Assembly (NCBI GenBank): GCA_963820545.1
Contig: CAWGAJ010000001.1
Span: 2,712,599-2,776,598, forward strand
Direction: 5' to 3'
From: CAWGAJ01 sp963820545
GTDB lineage: Bacteria > Planctomycetota > Planctomycetia > Pirellulales > Thermoguttaceae
DNA: 64,000 nucleotides
Each line of letters starts with the position of its first letter. Positions within the stretch are counted from its first letter, which is position 1. The notes beneath the pieces were generated by a model. That model worked only from the letters and a program-made list of their open reading frames with translations, did no database searches and had not been told where the DNA came from. The position numbers and the translations under genes are program-made. Positions 55,718 through 64,000 of this stretch are shown piece after piece.

Positions 55718-56950
55718 ATGAAAACGCGTTCTATCTCATGCGGCCTGCTGGAACTGGTTCTTTTCATGATCGCACTGCTGGCTTGTCAACGTGTTCCAGC
55801 AACGGCTGATGAGGTAAAGGCAGTGCCTGTATACAGGTTTTACTTCACTCCATGGCAAACCCACTTATATTCCACCAATCAGATCCCGCCGGGGGAAGGT
55901 TGGAATTACGAGTGCATCGCTTTCTATGTCTCCCCTGTGTCACTTCCCTACACAATACCTTTGTATAGTGTCTATAATGCTGACCTGTATGATCATTTTT
56001 ATACGGTCAGTGCTGAAGGACGGGACTACTGCGTAAAGGACCACAACTATGCCGATCAGGGCGTACTTGGTTACGTGGTGCCGAAAGAAAACGAGCTGTA
56101 CAAAACGTCGCCGTTATATCGATGGGTATGGGCCCATAAGTTTTCCGATTTCAACAAGCAAATTCAAGACCACTTCTATCAAACCTATGACGCAAAATCA
56201 TCAAAGGACTACAAATACGAAACTGTCGAATGCCGAGTCTGGACGGAGCCGGTATCTCTTCCTCCTGAAACCTACTTTAATCTGACCGATCCATTTCCAG
56301 GAGTGATTTTGCAGGTAAACGAAAACGTAGCAATTCGCTGGAACGTCTGGTCTAACGAAGGTTATGTCAGATTATCCTATACGAAGGACAACGGATCGAG
56401 TTGGTTCTTAATAGATTACGCTATTCCATCCATAGAAACTGATATGGAAGGCATGATGCCGGGAACCTACCAGTGGAAAGTGCCATTCGATGCACTCAGC
56501 AAAAAAATAATGATCAAGGCGGAGTGGAAGAAAGACAAAAGCGACTCAACGGTCCCCTGGGCAAAGGCCGTCACCGGGCCCATGACCGTTTTATCCGCCT
56601 CCTCGCCTCCCCCGGCTGCATTAACTCTAACGGCCGTGTTAAAAGAGTCTAAGCAAGCCGAGTTGTCGTGGACGCACATATCTCCCGGCGTGACCGGGTT
56701 TTCCGTGGAACGAAAAACTCAGGGCGGACAGTACGGGATACTCACCACGTTAGGCAAGAGCACGACCACGTACACCGATGCGTCCTTAACGCCCGGCGTT
56801 ACTTACGTATATAGAGTCAGAGCTTGGATTGGCGGAAAACCGTCTTCACCATCAAATGAGGTGAGTCTCTCTCTGCCGCAAGCGAAAGCCAGCCAAAAAC
56901 CAATAGAGAAATTCATCCAAAAGCCTCTTAAGCCATGGCGTGCCCAGTGA
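55718..56950 (+). CDS. Secreted DUF5648 and fibronectin type III protein
   Basis: A 410-residue exported protein. After a signal peptide with a possible lipobox (LLAC), the motif VPVYRFYFTPWQTHLYST and later LYDHFYTVSAEGRDYC mark DUF5648-like repeats (three, to about residue 185), often found in surface proteins. A linker domain (about 200-290) and a fibronectin type III domain (about 305-390, from LTAVLKESKQAELSW) follow. It ends in a basic tail. A role in adhesion or polymer binding is plausible but unproven. It neighbours the GH30 enzyme. Confidence 0.75.
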   Translation: MKTRSISCGLLELVLFMIALLACQRVPATADEVKAVPVYRFYFTPWQTHLYSTNQIPPGEGWNYECIAFYVSPVSLPYTIPLYSVYNADLYDHFYTVSAEGRDYCVKDHNYADQGVLGYVVPKENELYKTSPLYRWVWAHKFSDFNKQIQDHFYQTYDAKSSKDYKYETVECRVWTEPVSLPPETYFNLTDPFPGVILQVNENVAIRWNVWSNEGYVRLSYTKDNGSSWFLIDYAIPSIETDMEGMMPGTYQWKVPFDALSKKIMIKAEWKKDKSDSTVPWAKAVTGPMTVLSASSPPPAALTLTAVLKESKQAELSWTHISPGVTGFSVERKTQGGQYGILTTLGKSTTTYTDASLTPGVTYVYRVRAWIGGKPSSPSNEVSLSLPQAKASQKPIEKFIQKPLKPWRAQ

Positions 56951-57447
56951 GGCGTTTATCTCTTGCCGCTTAAAGATACTGCGTAACCGTTATAGAAAAC
57001 CGACGTAAGTTGGGGCGAAGAACCGGCTTGTCATCCTGCAAACAAGAGAGGAATTTTTCAACTACAACTGCAAGGTGATTAGTCAAGGTGTGAGAGAAAG
57101 TATTCACCGGCGAGAAAAACTGCTGGCTGTAGCTGTGAAATGGTTTTCCAAATTGGTACACAGTAGTAACTGTATACTGCTATAATGCGGGACCAACTAT
57201 CAGATTAAGCCGCCTTCGTTGATAATGCTTCAACAGTCCACCAAGCCGCTCATGAGAGGCGATAAGCGTTGGAACAGTGCGACAACGTGCCACAGTCCTA
57301 GGAACTCAAGCGTTTTCTCGGAATCCCAATTATCCACCCCATTTTCGACACACCTCTACGATCCCGTCAAATGGTACCTGCGAGGAATCTGGGACGGAAG
57401 CGGACTCGTCTGGCGTATATGCACCAGCAAGCGGCCCATCAACAGAA
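56951..57447. other. 497-bp gap before the IS21 element
   Basis: No convincing gene is visible. The stretch between the secreted protein and the left inverted repeat has mixed composition and no clear promoter. Confidence 0.45.
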
Positions 57448-57476
57448 TGTAAACAACGCTCGAAAACCGTGGCGCG
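57448..57476 (+). repeat. IS21 left inverted repeat
   Basis: The 29 bases start TGTAAACAACGCTCG and are the exact reverse complement of 60055-60083. Confidence 0.95.
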
Positions 57477-57595
57477 GAGAGGGACCTGCGTAACGGTGGA
57501 AAAACGTGGCGCTCTTAACCTTACTCGCGAAAGGGTAAGCAAGACTTGTAGCGGTATAACCGTTACAAGTCTCACCCCTCGCGAGGTAACAGAGA

Positions 57596-59106
57596 GTGTA
57601 CACGAACATGGAATTCTGGAGCGAAGTGCGTCGCCGGGTGCTGACCGGCGAATTGTCGAAGCGTGAGGCCTGCAAGGTCTATGATCTACATTGGGACACG
57701 CTAAAAAAGATATTGGCACACGAGGAGCCGCCCGGGTATCGGAAGCGGCAGGAGCGGGAAAAGCCGGTCCTGGGGCCGTTTATACCGCTGATCCACGAGA
57801 TACTTGAAGCCGATAAAAAGGCGCCAAGAAGCAAAAACACACGTCGAAACGGATCTTTGAGCGGCTCTGCGAGAAGGGGTATCGAGGCGGCATAACAGTA
57901 GTGCAGGAGGAGGTGCGTCACTGGAAACAGAAGACGGCTGAGGTCTTCATGCCCTTAAGCCATAAGCCCGGAGAGGGTCAAGTCGATTTCGGCGCGGCCA
58001 CGGTCGTGTATCGGGGCCAGGAGCGACAGATTGCGTTCTTTGTGATGTCGCTGCCCTTTAGCGACGCCTTCTTCTGCCAGGCGTTTCCGCGGGAATGCAC
58101 GGAGACGTTTCAGGAAGGGCATCGCCGGGCGTATGAGTTCTTCCATGCCGTGCCGAAGCGGATCAGCTACGATAACACGAAAATCGTCGTGTCGAAAGTT
58201 GTGCAGAAACGGGGTAGCGTGCTGACGACGGAATTCCTCCGGCTGAAGAGCCATTAGCTGTTCGATCATCATTTCTGCCTGGTTCGCCGGCCGAACGAGA
58301 AGGGGCACATCGAAACCCTCGTCGGTTACGCACGGCGTAACTTCATGGTGCCCCTGCCGGCATTCGACGATTTCGAGGTCTTTAATGAGCAGTTGGCAGA
58401 GTCCTGCCGTCAGGATCTTCGGCGTAAGCTTCGGGGCAAGGCCGATATCAAGGCCGAGCTTTTGGAAGAAGATCGCCGCGCCATGTTGCCCATGCCTGAA
58501 AAACCCTTTGAAGCGCGGCGTGTGGAGCCTTGCCAGGCGAGTTCACTGTCGCTGGTCCGTTTCGACCGCAATGACTATTCGGTGCCGACACGATACGCCC
58601 ATCATGCAGTGATGGCGATCGGGGACATCGAGAAGGTGCGGTTTGTGATGCAGGACCAGGTGGTGGCCGAGCATCCGCGGGATTGGGAAAAGGAGAACGT
58701 GCATTACGATCCAGTGCATTACTTGGCTTTGCTGGAGCGCAAGCCCGGTGCATTAGACTTCGGAAAACCCTTTGACGACTGGGACTTGCCCGAGGGGTTC
58801 ACTGTTTTACGGCGGCGGCTGGAGGGCGAACTCGGGCAGGCGGGCAGACGCGAATTCATCAAGGTGCTGCGGCTGCTGGAGTCGTGCGAACTGAAAGAAC
58901 TGTCCAAAGCGGTGGATCGGGCGTTAGCGATCGGGGCATTTACCGTCGAAGCGATCCGGCTGTTGCTTGAGGACGGCCGCGTACAACCGGCCAAGTACTT
59001 TCGCCTAGACGGCCATCCGCACCTGCAAGGCCATGAAGTTCCCCCGCCGAAGCTGGCGATCTACGACACCCTGCGACACGAGGAGGCTTGCCATGAAGAA
59101 GCTTGA
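57596..59106 (+). pseudogene. istA: IstA transposase of IS21 (frameshift plus in-frame stop)
   Basis: DDE-type transposase of about 500 residues. An N-terminal helix-turn-helix (SKREACKVYDLHWDTLKKIL) is followed by a frame change near 57825 and the catalytic core (GEGQVDFGAATVVYRG, then KRISYDNTKIVV for the second Asp, and NEKGHIETLVGYAR with the Glu). A TAG at 58255-58257 interrupts SH-LFDHHFC where a Tyr codon is expected. The C-terminal half is open to 59106 and overlaps istB by 14 bases. GTG 57596 is the start. Confidence 0.9.
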
Positions 59107-59944
59107 AACCAAAAGCACGGTGCTATTGAAACATCATCTGAAGGCGCTGAAGCTGCCGACCTTTAACGGCGAATGCGAGAAGATCGCGGTTCGCTGCGCA
59201 AGGGAAAACGTCGATCACCTGGGCTTTCTGCTGCAACTGTGCGAGTGGGAGCTTATTACTCGGGAAAAACGGGCGGCCGAACGGCGGTTGAAGGCGGCCC
59301 GCTTCCCCAACAGCAAGACGCGGGAGGATTTTAAGTTCGAGGCCCAGCCCTCGATTAACCGCGTGCTCGTCGGCGAACTGCTGCGGGGCGAGTATATCGA
59401 CAAACGGGAATCGGTGATCTTTGTAGGGAATCCCGGGACGGGAAAAACTCATCTTTGCATTGTCTTGGGGATCGCTGCCTGTCAACAAGGCAAAAAGGTT
59501 CGCTTCTGGCGGGTCACCGAGTTGATCACCCAACTCATGGAAGCCCGCGAGGAGCGCCAGTTGGCGCGGATGAAAAATCAACTCGCCAAGTTGGACCTTT
59601 TAATCCTCGACGAGTTGGGTTACGTCCCGGCCAGCAAGCTTGGCTCGGAGTTGCTCTTCGACGTGATCAGCACGGCCTATGAACGGACGAACATCATCGT
59701 GACCACGAACCTGCCCTTCGAACAATGGCCGGAAGTGCTCGGCAGCGAGCGTCTGACCGGCGCCGTGCTCGACCGGTTGACCCATCGTTGTCATATTCTG
59801 GAATCCAGCGGTGAAAGTTACCGCCTGAAAGACGCCCGCCGTCGTGCCGGCAGTAAACGAGCCTCCAACCAAATACCTGCCGAAAGTGTGCCGGAATCCT
59901 CGCTAAAATCACCTGAAGAAATACAACCGCCCCCACAGAATTAA
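59093..59944 (+). CDS. istB: IstB ATP-binding helper of IS21
   Basis: A 283-residue AAA+ ATPase that assists target capture. Walker A is GNPGTGKTH, Walker B LLILDELGY, and sensor-1 NIIVTTNLPF is present. GAGGAGG precedes ATG 59093, inside the istA end. The C-terminal ~35 residues are longer and more Pro/Ser-rich than usual. The frame is intact. Confidence 0.95.
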   Translation: MKKLETKSTVLLKHHLKALKLPTFNGECEKIAVRCARENVDHLGFLLQLCEWELITREKRAAERRLKAARFPNSKTREDFKFEAQPSINRVLVGELLRGEYIDKRESVIFVGNPGTGKTHLCIVLGIAACQQGKKVRFWRVTELITQLMEAREERQLARMKNQLAKLDLLILDELGYVPASKLGSELLFDVISTAYERTNIIVTTNLPFEQWPEVLGSERLTGAVLDRLTHRCHILESSGESYRLKDARRRAGSKRASNQIPAESVPESSLKSPEEIQPPPQN

Positions 59945-60054
59945 CCGTTGCAACCGGCCCTGCCCTAGGGCAGGGAAGACTCCTTTCTTTCCCTTAACCC
60001 AGGAGTTACAATAGAACCATCTTTCATCCTGAGCGCTACACTTTTCAACCCACA

Positions 60055-60083
60055 CGCGCCACGGTTTTCGAGCGTTGTTTACA
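60055..60083 (-). repeat. IS21 right inverted repeat
   Basis: Exact inverted match to 57448-57476. From here to 60272 no gene is visible; AGGAGG lies before the small basic gene. Confidence 0.95.
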
Positions 60084-60272
60084 AATTGCCGAAGGTGACG
60101 GTTTTAATGGCATAGTAAGGCTCCAAGAAGGTTTTCCAGAGTCACTTCTTGAAGCCTATCATAACCTGCTGTTGTTTCCCGAATTGCATCAATAACAGTA
60201 ATAACAAAAAATAGGTGGACTAGCACATCGGTATAGATCTACATCAAACATCAAAATCAAGTAGGAGGATTC

Positions 60273-60440
60273 ATGGCGCGAGACAGGAATACCTTTGCCA
60301 AACGGCAGCGAGAAACCGGAAAGCAGCAAAAGGCGGCGGAGAAGAGAGCTCGCCGCCAGAAGAAAAAAGAGCTGGCTAATGGCACGGAAAGCCCGAACAG
60401 CGGTGATCGCACAGAAGCGCAGAAGGAGATGGCGAAGTAG
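60273..60440 (+). CDS. Small highly basic protein
   Basis: A 55-residue protein too short for many callers. MARDRNTFAKRQRETGKQ is followed by a Lys/Arg-rich helix and a polar tail. Such proteins recur in proteobacteria and planctomycetes and may bind RNA or ribosomes, but no function is established. AGGAGG is at ideal distance. It lies before the RRM gene, which supports an RNA link. Confidence 0.72.
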   Translation: MARDRNTFAKRQRETGKQQKAAEKRARRQKKKELANGTESPNSGDRTEAQKEMAK

Positions 60441-60651
60441 TTTGCTTTAGCCAAACAGTCCCTTCGATCTGCTGGTCTAAGGTAATCTTGCGAAAACCAT
60501 CCAGGCCATATACTCCACAGCATCCAAGCGTTAGAATATAACTGTGCCACCGTGCCTCGCTGGCACCGACTAGGCCTACAGGTTGACCGCTTTCGTTTTC
60601 CGTTAAGGAGGCAATAACCGGGGCCTCGTGCCCCTAAAAAGGAGATTGGTC

Positions 60652-60972
60652 TTGAGTAAGAAATTATATGTCGGGAATTTGGGCTATTCCGTCAGCAGCT
60701 CCGATTTGGAGAAGTTGTTTTCCACCTTCGGCACAGTGAGCAGTGCCCAGGTAATCGAGGATCGCGAAAGCGGCCGTAGCAAAGGATTCGGCTTTGTGGA
60801 GATGGGAAGCGACCAGGAGGCCCAGGCGGCCATCCAGGGGCTCAACGGCCAGGAGCACGACGGCCGCTCGCTTACGGTCAATGAGGCCAAACCACGCGAA
60901 GACCGTGGCGGCGGAGGAAGGGGAGGACGCGGCGGCGGTTACGGCGGCGGAGGAAGGGAAGCACGCTATTGA
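60652..60972 (+). CDS. RRM-type RNA-binding protein
   Basis: A 106-residue single-RRM protein with RNP2 KLYVGNL and RNP1 KGFGFVEM, and a Gly/Arg-rich tail, as in cyanobacterial and planctomycete Rbp proteins thought to act in cold or stress response. The TTG at 60652 is chosen: AAAGGAGA lies upstream and the RRM then begins at once (SKKLYVG). Its stop overlaps the next gene (TTGA). Confidence 0.92.
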   Translation: MSKKLYVGNLGYSVSSSDLEKLFSTFGTVSSAQVIEDRESGRSKGFGFVEMGSDQEAQAAIQGLNGQEHDGRSLTVNEAKPREDRGGGGRGGRGGGYGGGGREARY

Positions 60973-61508
60973 GATCCTGCCTTTCTGATGAAGAGTTCTA
61001 TCAGCAGCTTGGCCAGGCCGGCGGCCCGGATCTGGTTGCCTTCGCCCATTGGGTCGTGGACAACGCGCCCGCCCATGGCCTCAGCGTTGTCTGGGGAAGT
61101 TCCGGTCCCCTGATAAAGTTCGCTCACGAGAAACGTCCTTATCTGTTCTTCATGTTCGGCCAACTCGACAAGAGCGGCGTGCTGAGCCAACGGCAAACCG
61201 CCATATTACGCCGTTGTGAAGAGCTTCATGTTCCCGTCGAAGTCATTCGAGACTACTTGAAGGCCGTGGCCGCACTGATACCGGGTGCGTGCGTCAAAAC
61301 CTTTCCCCTGACCGACGGCACTATTAAGGAACTGATCGTAGCCGGTAAAGATGCAGGGCCCATCGACTGGCCCGCACTGGCTCCGCTGGTGCAACACAAG
61401 GAGGAATGGTTTGCCGCGATCGACCGGGCCGTCGCACGAATCCGCGAGGTTCTCGACCGGCGTCTGAGCCACAATGACTCGACCCGAAAGCCATTACCGG
61501 GGATGTAA
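60969..61508 (+). CDS. Hypothetical protein translationally coupled to the RRM gene
   Basis: A 179-residue soluble protein with no motif I recognise. It starts at a TTG overlapping the RRM stop. The middle (FAHEKRPYLFFMFGQLDKSG) and a long C-terminal helix with several Trp and Arg are the only features. Joint translation suggests a role with the RRM protein. Confidence 0.6.
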   Translation: MRSCLSDEEFYQQLGQAGGPDLVAFAHWVVDNAPAHGLSVVWGSSGPLIKFAHEKRPYLFFMFGQLDKSGVLSQRQTAILRRCEELHVPVEVIRDYLKAVAALIPGACVKTFPLTDGTIKELIVAGKDAGPIDWPALAPLVQHKEEWFAAIDRAVARIREVLDRRLSHNDSTRKPLPGM

Positions 61509-61628
61509 GCCGTCTTGGGGGCGACATCGGGCGTGATCGCGTGATGCAGTAGCGGCATTACGCCATGCTTTTGCCAGGCGGCCGGGTTGACAAATTCAGC
61601 TTTTCCGCTGGTAACCAGTTACGTCATC

Positions 61629-62297
61629 ATGAAATACTCTGCCTGGATGCTTGGGTGGCTGATAGCGATCGCGATCCTGATCCTGCGATCGTGTTGTCGC
61701 ATCCGCCTCCATAGCGATCCCCGACCGGGGTTGCGGGCGCGATCGCAACCCTACGCCTACTCCGTTCTCCACGCACATCAAATCGCCGCTATCATCGGTA
61801 GTGAACATGGCACGGGTGCCATGGTGTCGCGTTCGGAAGACGGAGAGTTATTGATCCCCAGTCTGCGCGTCCGTGGAATCGTTCCGATCCGCGGTTCAAG
61901 CCGCCGCAAGGGTAGAGACAAAGGAGGGCTCACGGCGATTGAGGCTATGATCGAGCATGTCCTCGGCGGCGCACCGGTTTACCTTGCCGTGGACGGGCCG
62001 CATGGCCCGCGCAACCGCGTTCACAAGGGTGTTGCAATGTTGTCGCAACGAACAGGCGCAGCGGTCATCAACATGGTAGCGGTGCCCACGCGGCGATGGG
62101 TCTTCACCCGTGCCTGGGACCGCTTTCAAATCCCCAAGCCCTTTGCCACGATCAACGGTTATTTCGGCGAGCCCATTTTTCCTCGGCATGGAGAAAACGT
62201 GGAGCAATACCGGCAGCGAATCGAGACAGCGCTGAACGACCTCGAACAGGAGCACGATCCGATCGAGGCGGAACTTTCCGGCGCAGCCAGTCGTTAG
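61629..62297 (+). CDS. DUF374 lysophospholipid acyltransferase-like protein
   Basis: A 222-residue membrane-associated protein with an N-terminal helix, the HAHQ motif (histidine in place of HxxxxD acyltransferase box), GSSRRKGRDKGG and AVDGPHGPRNRVHKG, all characteristic of DUF374, a group related to LpxL-type acyltransferases. A lipid substrate is likely but unidentified. ATG 61629 is preferred to TTG 61587, which adds 14 residues of no family likeness. Confidence 0.87.
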   Translation: MKYSAWMLGWLIAIAILILRSCCRIRLHSDPRPGLRARSQPYAYSVLHAHQIAAIIGSEHGTGAMVSRSEDGELLIPSLRVRGIVPIRGSSRRKGRDKGGLTAIEAMIEHVLGGAPVYLAVDGPHGPRNRVHKGVAMLSQRTGAAVINMVAVPTRRWVFTRAWDRFQIPKPFATINGYFGEPIFPRHGENVEQYRQRIETALNDLEQEHDPIEAELSGAASR

Positions 62298-62480
62298 GTG
62301 ATACCTCAAGACATCGGAACGAAAAAAAATTTAATTGAGTGCAATTACCGACTGTGAGAGAAGGCGAAGAGTTGATCTTTTCACGATTGTTGGGGTTGTT
62401 ATCGGCAGAGTGATGATTATAATGTGGGTTGCTCAGTTGGTTGTGGGCAGTATTTCAGGATTCCTCCTGGAGAATGGATT

Positions 62481-62672
62481 GTGGTAAAAATTGTCTTGCG
62501 TGAACGAGAGTCGGCTAGTGAGGCGGTGCGGCGTTTCAGGAAGATTGTGGATCGGTCGGGATTAAAGCGGGAGATGCGGCGCCGGGAGCGTTATGAGAAA
62601 CCTTCGGATATACGTCGAAGGGAAAAAATGCGCACGATTAGGAAAACAAAGATGAATTCCCCACCAAGATAA
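62481..62672 (+). CDS. rpsU: Ribosomal protein S21
   Basis: A 63-residue basic protein of the small ribosomal subunit. VKIVLRERESASEAVRRFRK matches the conserved first helix, and the Arg-rich middle KREMRRRERYEKPSD the second. The start is GTG 62481 with GGAGA upstream, not the earlier in-frame ATG. Further 3' the tail is basic and typical. Confidence 0.93.
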   Translation: MVKIVLRERESASEAVRRFRKIVDRSGLKREMRRRERYEKPSDIRRREKMRTIRKTKMNSPPR

Positions 62673-62704
62673 GAGACCTGCCTTAGCTGGGAACAAAGAG
62701 AATC

Positions 62705-63019
62705 ATGGACAAAGTTGAAAAACCTCGAACAAATAAGGAAGAACCGGATGCCGTGACACAACCCAAGCCGCCCAACTTCAAGGAGAAGATCAAATTCCAA
62801 GTGTTGGAGAAGATCGGCAAGCTACCCCGGCTGGACCATGTGGAGGTCTCCCAGCATCACAACGACAAGTACCGGGTTAACATTTGGGAACAGCCTGAGC
62901 CGAACAAGAATATCGCCGTTTCGACTGGTCCCCGCATTGGGTTGTCCTATTATTTAACGGTGTCGAACACGGGCGAGATCATCCATAGTAATCCACCGAT
63001 GACCAGAATGTGCTTTTAG
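62705..63019 (+). CDS. Hypothetical small protein
   Basis: A 104-residue polar protein. A charged N-terminal half with KFQVLEKIGKLPRLDHVEV precedes a beta-rich half (KYRVNIWEQPEPNKNIAVS). No known domain is recognised. It lies 32 bases after rpsU and shares its direction. Confidence 0.55.
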   Translation: MDKVEKPRTNKEEPDAVTQPKPPNFKEKIKFQVLEKIGKLPRLDHVEVSQHHNDKYRVNIWEQPEPNKNIAVSTGPRIGLSYYLTVSNTGEIIHSNPPMTRMCF

Positions 63020-63132
63020 CCTGATCTTACCGGGCTGGGCGAAAAAAGTGTCGGTTGCGGCTAGCGCTGGCGCGGCGGGGCTTTTGCACACGTACTTCCG
63101 CACAGAGTTGGCCTGGTGTAAGGAGACGAACC

Positions 63133-64000
63133 GTGAAAAAGCAAACCAAACCCGAACGGAAACAAGCCTCTTCGAAAAAGCAGAAACCTGCCCGTCCTGG
63201 ACCCCAAGGCACGCCGCCCAAAGAGGGCGGCCAGCACAGTCTGGGGGCTGCCTTCCCTATCGTCGGCATCGGTGCTTCTGCCGGGGGGCTGGAGGCGCTG
63301 GATATCTTCCTAGGGAAAGTGCCGGAAGGCAGCGGCATGGCCTTTGTCATCGTCCAGCACCTGGACCCGACCCACAAGGGCATGTTGGTGGAACTGCTGC
63401 AGCGCGGCACCGCCATGCAGGTCATCCAGGTCAAGGATCGCACCCGTGTCCGGCCGGACTGCGTCTATGTGATCCCGCCGAACAGTGACATGTCCATCCT
63501 GCACGGTGTGCTGCACCTGCTCGCCCCGGTGGCGCCCGGGGCCTGCGCCTGCCCATTGATTTCTTCTTCCGCTCCCTGGCCGATGACCGGCAGGACCAGA
63601 GCATCGGCGTGATCCTCTCGGGCATGGGCTCCGACGGCACGCTGGGCCTCCGGGCCATCAAGGAAAAAGCCGGGGTGGTCTTTGTACAGGAACCGTCGTC
63701 GGCCAAATTCGACGGCATGCCCGGTAGCGCCGTTGAAGCCGGGCTGGCCGACATCGTCGCCCCGGTGGAGGAGCTTCCCGGCAAGATCATCGCCTTTCTC
63801 CACCACGCGCCCCTCATCGCTAGGCCCGGACTTGCCCAGGAAGACAAAGCCGAGAGCGGCCTGGAAAAGATCGTGATCCTGCTGCGGGCGAAGACGGGCC
63901 ACGACTTTTCCCTGTACAAGAAGACCACCGTCTATCGCCGCATTGAGCGGCGCATGGGAATCCACCAGATTGACAGGATTGCCACCTATGTCCGGTTCTT
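63133..64000 (+). CDS. CheB-CheR hybrid signalling protein, cut by the window end (one frameshift)
   Basis: Start of a large protein with a methylesterase domain followed by a methyltransferase domain. CheB catalytic residues are visible: Ser in GIGASAGG, His in VQHLDP and Asp in GMGSDGT. The frame shifts near 63540. The CheR part begins near 63860 (FSLYKKTTVYRRIERRM) and continues past the window, where PAS/histidine-kinase domains are usual. GTG 63133 follows AAGGAG. Its N-terminal ~35 residues are a charged linker. Confidence 0.9.

Larger units (their letters stand above)
57448..60083 (+). mobile_element. IS21-family insertion sequence
   Basis: A 2,636-bp element bounded by perfect 29-bp inverted repeats (57448-57476 and 60055-60083) that begin TG and end CA. 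It holds istA and istB with the usual overlap. A strong hairpin (GACTTGTA...TACAAGTC, about 57543-57572) and an 18-bp palindrome at 59958-59975 lie near the ends. Flanking bases do not form an obvious target duplication. istA is broken, so it is probably not self-mobile unless the breaks are errors. Confidence 0.93.

Overview
The window looks like a planctomycete chromosome (Pirellulales-like; inferred, not tested). Reasons: two tandem DUF6268-type outer-membrane barrel proteins, a DUF6807 (PmoA-like) secreted protein, remnants of alternative complex III genes, an HD-GYP/PilZ protein, a polytopic membrane protein of a type I associate with planctomycetes, many TTG/GTG starts, and intergenic spaces full of palindromes and 7-bp repeats. 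Many conserved genes are cut by single-base frameshifts, some beside homopolymers. Most are probably consensus errors, so I merge the pieces into one feature and name the shift points.

Layout. 0-4.6 kb: Nramp-UspA metal transporter, Nudix hydrolase, DUF6807 protein, small membrane protein. 4.7-8.4 kb (minus): three-gene lipid-linked glycosylation module. 8.5-14 kb: AI-2E-type permease, a Fic enzyme with a convergent VbhA-like small protein, a PD-(D/E)XK-like protein, ilvD. 14.2-24.1 kb: one-direction exopolysaccharide operon (Wzz, GT4-deacetylase fusion, flippase, ligase/polymerase, CelD-like acyltransferase, GT2, WecG/TagA) behind a good sigma70-like promoter.

24.2-32.3 kb is the most interesting stretch. 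A RiPP-type island carries three tandem precursor peptide genes with near-identical leaders and divergent Cys-Lys-Pro cores, then a PqqD/RRE protein, a radical SAM/SPASM enzyme, an HprK-like kinase, a SipW-type Ser/His peptidase, an ABC exporter and a nucleotidyltransferase. It lies between two broken respiratory genes: the 5' half of a ctaB-like gene on the left and an actD-actF deletion chimera on the right.

32.4-51.5 kb is mostly housekeeping: DUF3795, a lipoprotein, a membrane protein with a winged-helix regulator, HD-GYP/PilZ, the DUF6268 pair, yacG, a membrane protein, glnB, dsbD, purM, DUF5677, an orphan Phd antitoxin, a cytochrome c'-like protein and glgX. 51.7-53.5 kb is a mobile-DNA scar: half a tRNA-Arg, an integrase-like tail, and two integron-type cassettes with a recognisable attC and no integron integrase. 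53.7-57 kb holds a secreted GH30 hydrolase and a DUF5648/FnIII protein. 57.45-60.08 kb is an IS21-family element with perfect 29-bp ends and a broken istA. The right end has a small basic protein, an RRM protein, a hypothetical protein, a DUF374 acyltransferase, rpsU, another hypothetical and the start of a CheB-CheR hybrid cut by the window edge.

Throughout, 7-bp tandem repeats resembling cyanobacterial STRRs fill gaps between genes and supply the stop codons and last residues of several genes, giving three unrelated proteins the same -KDEG tail.
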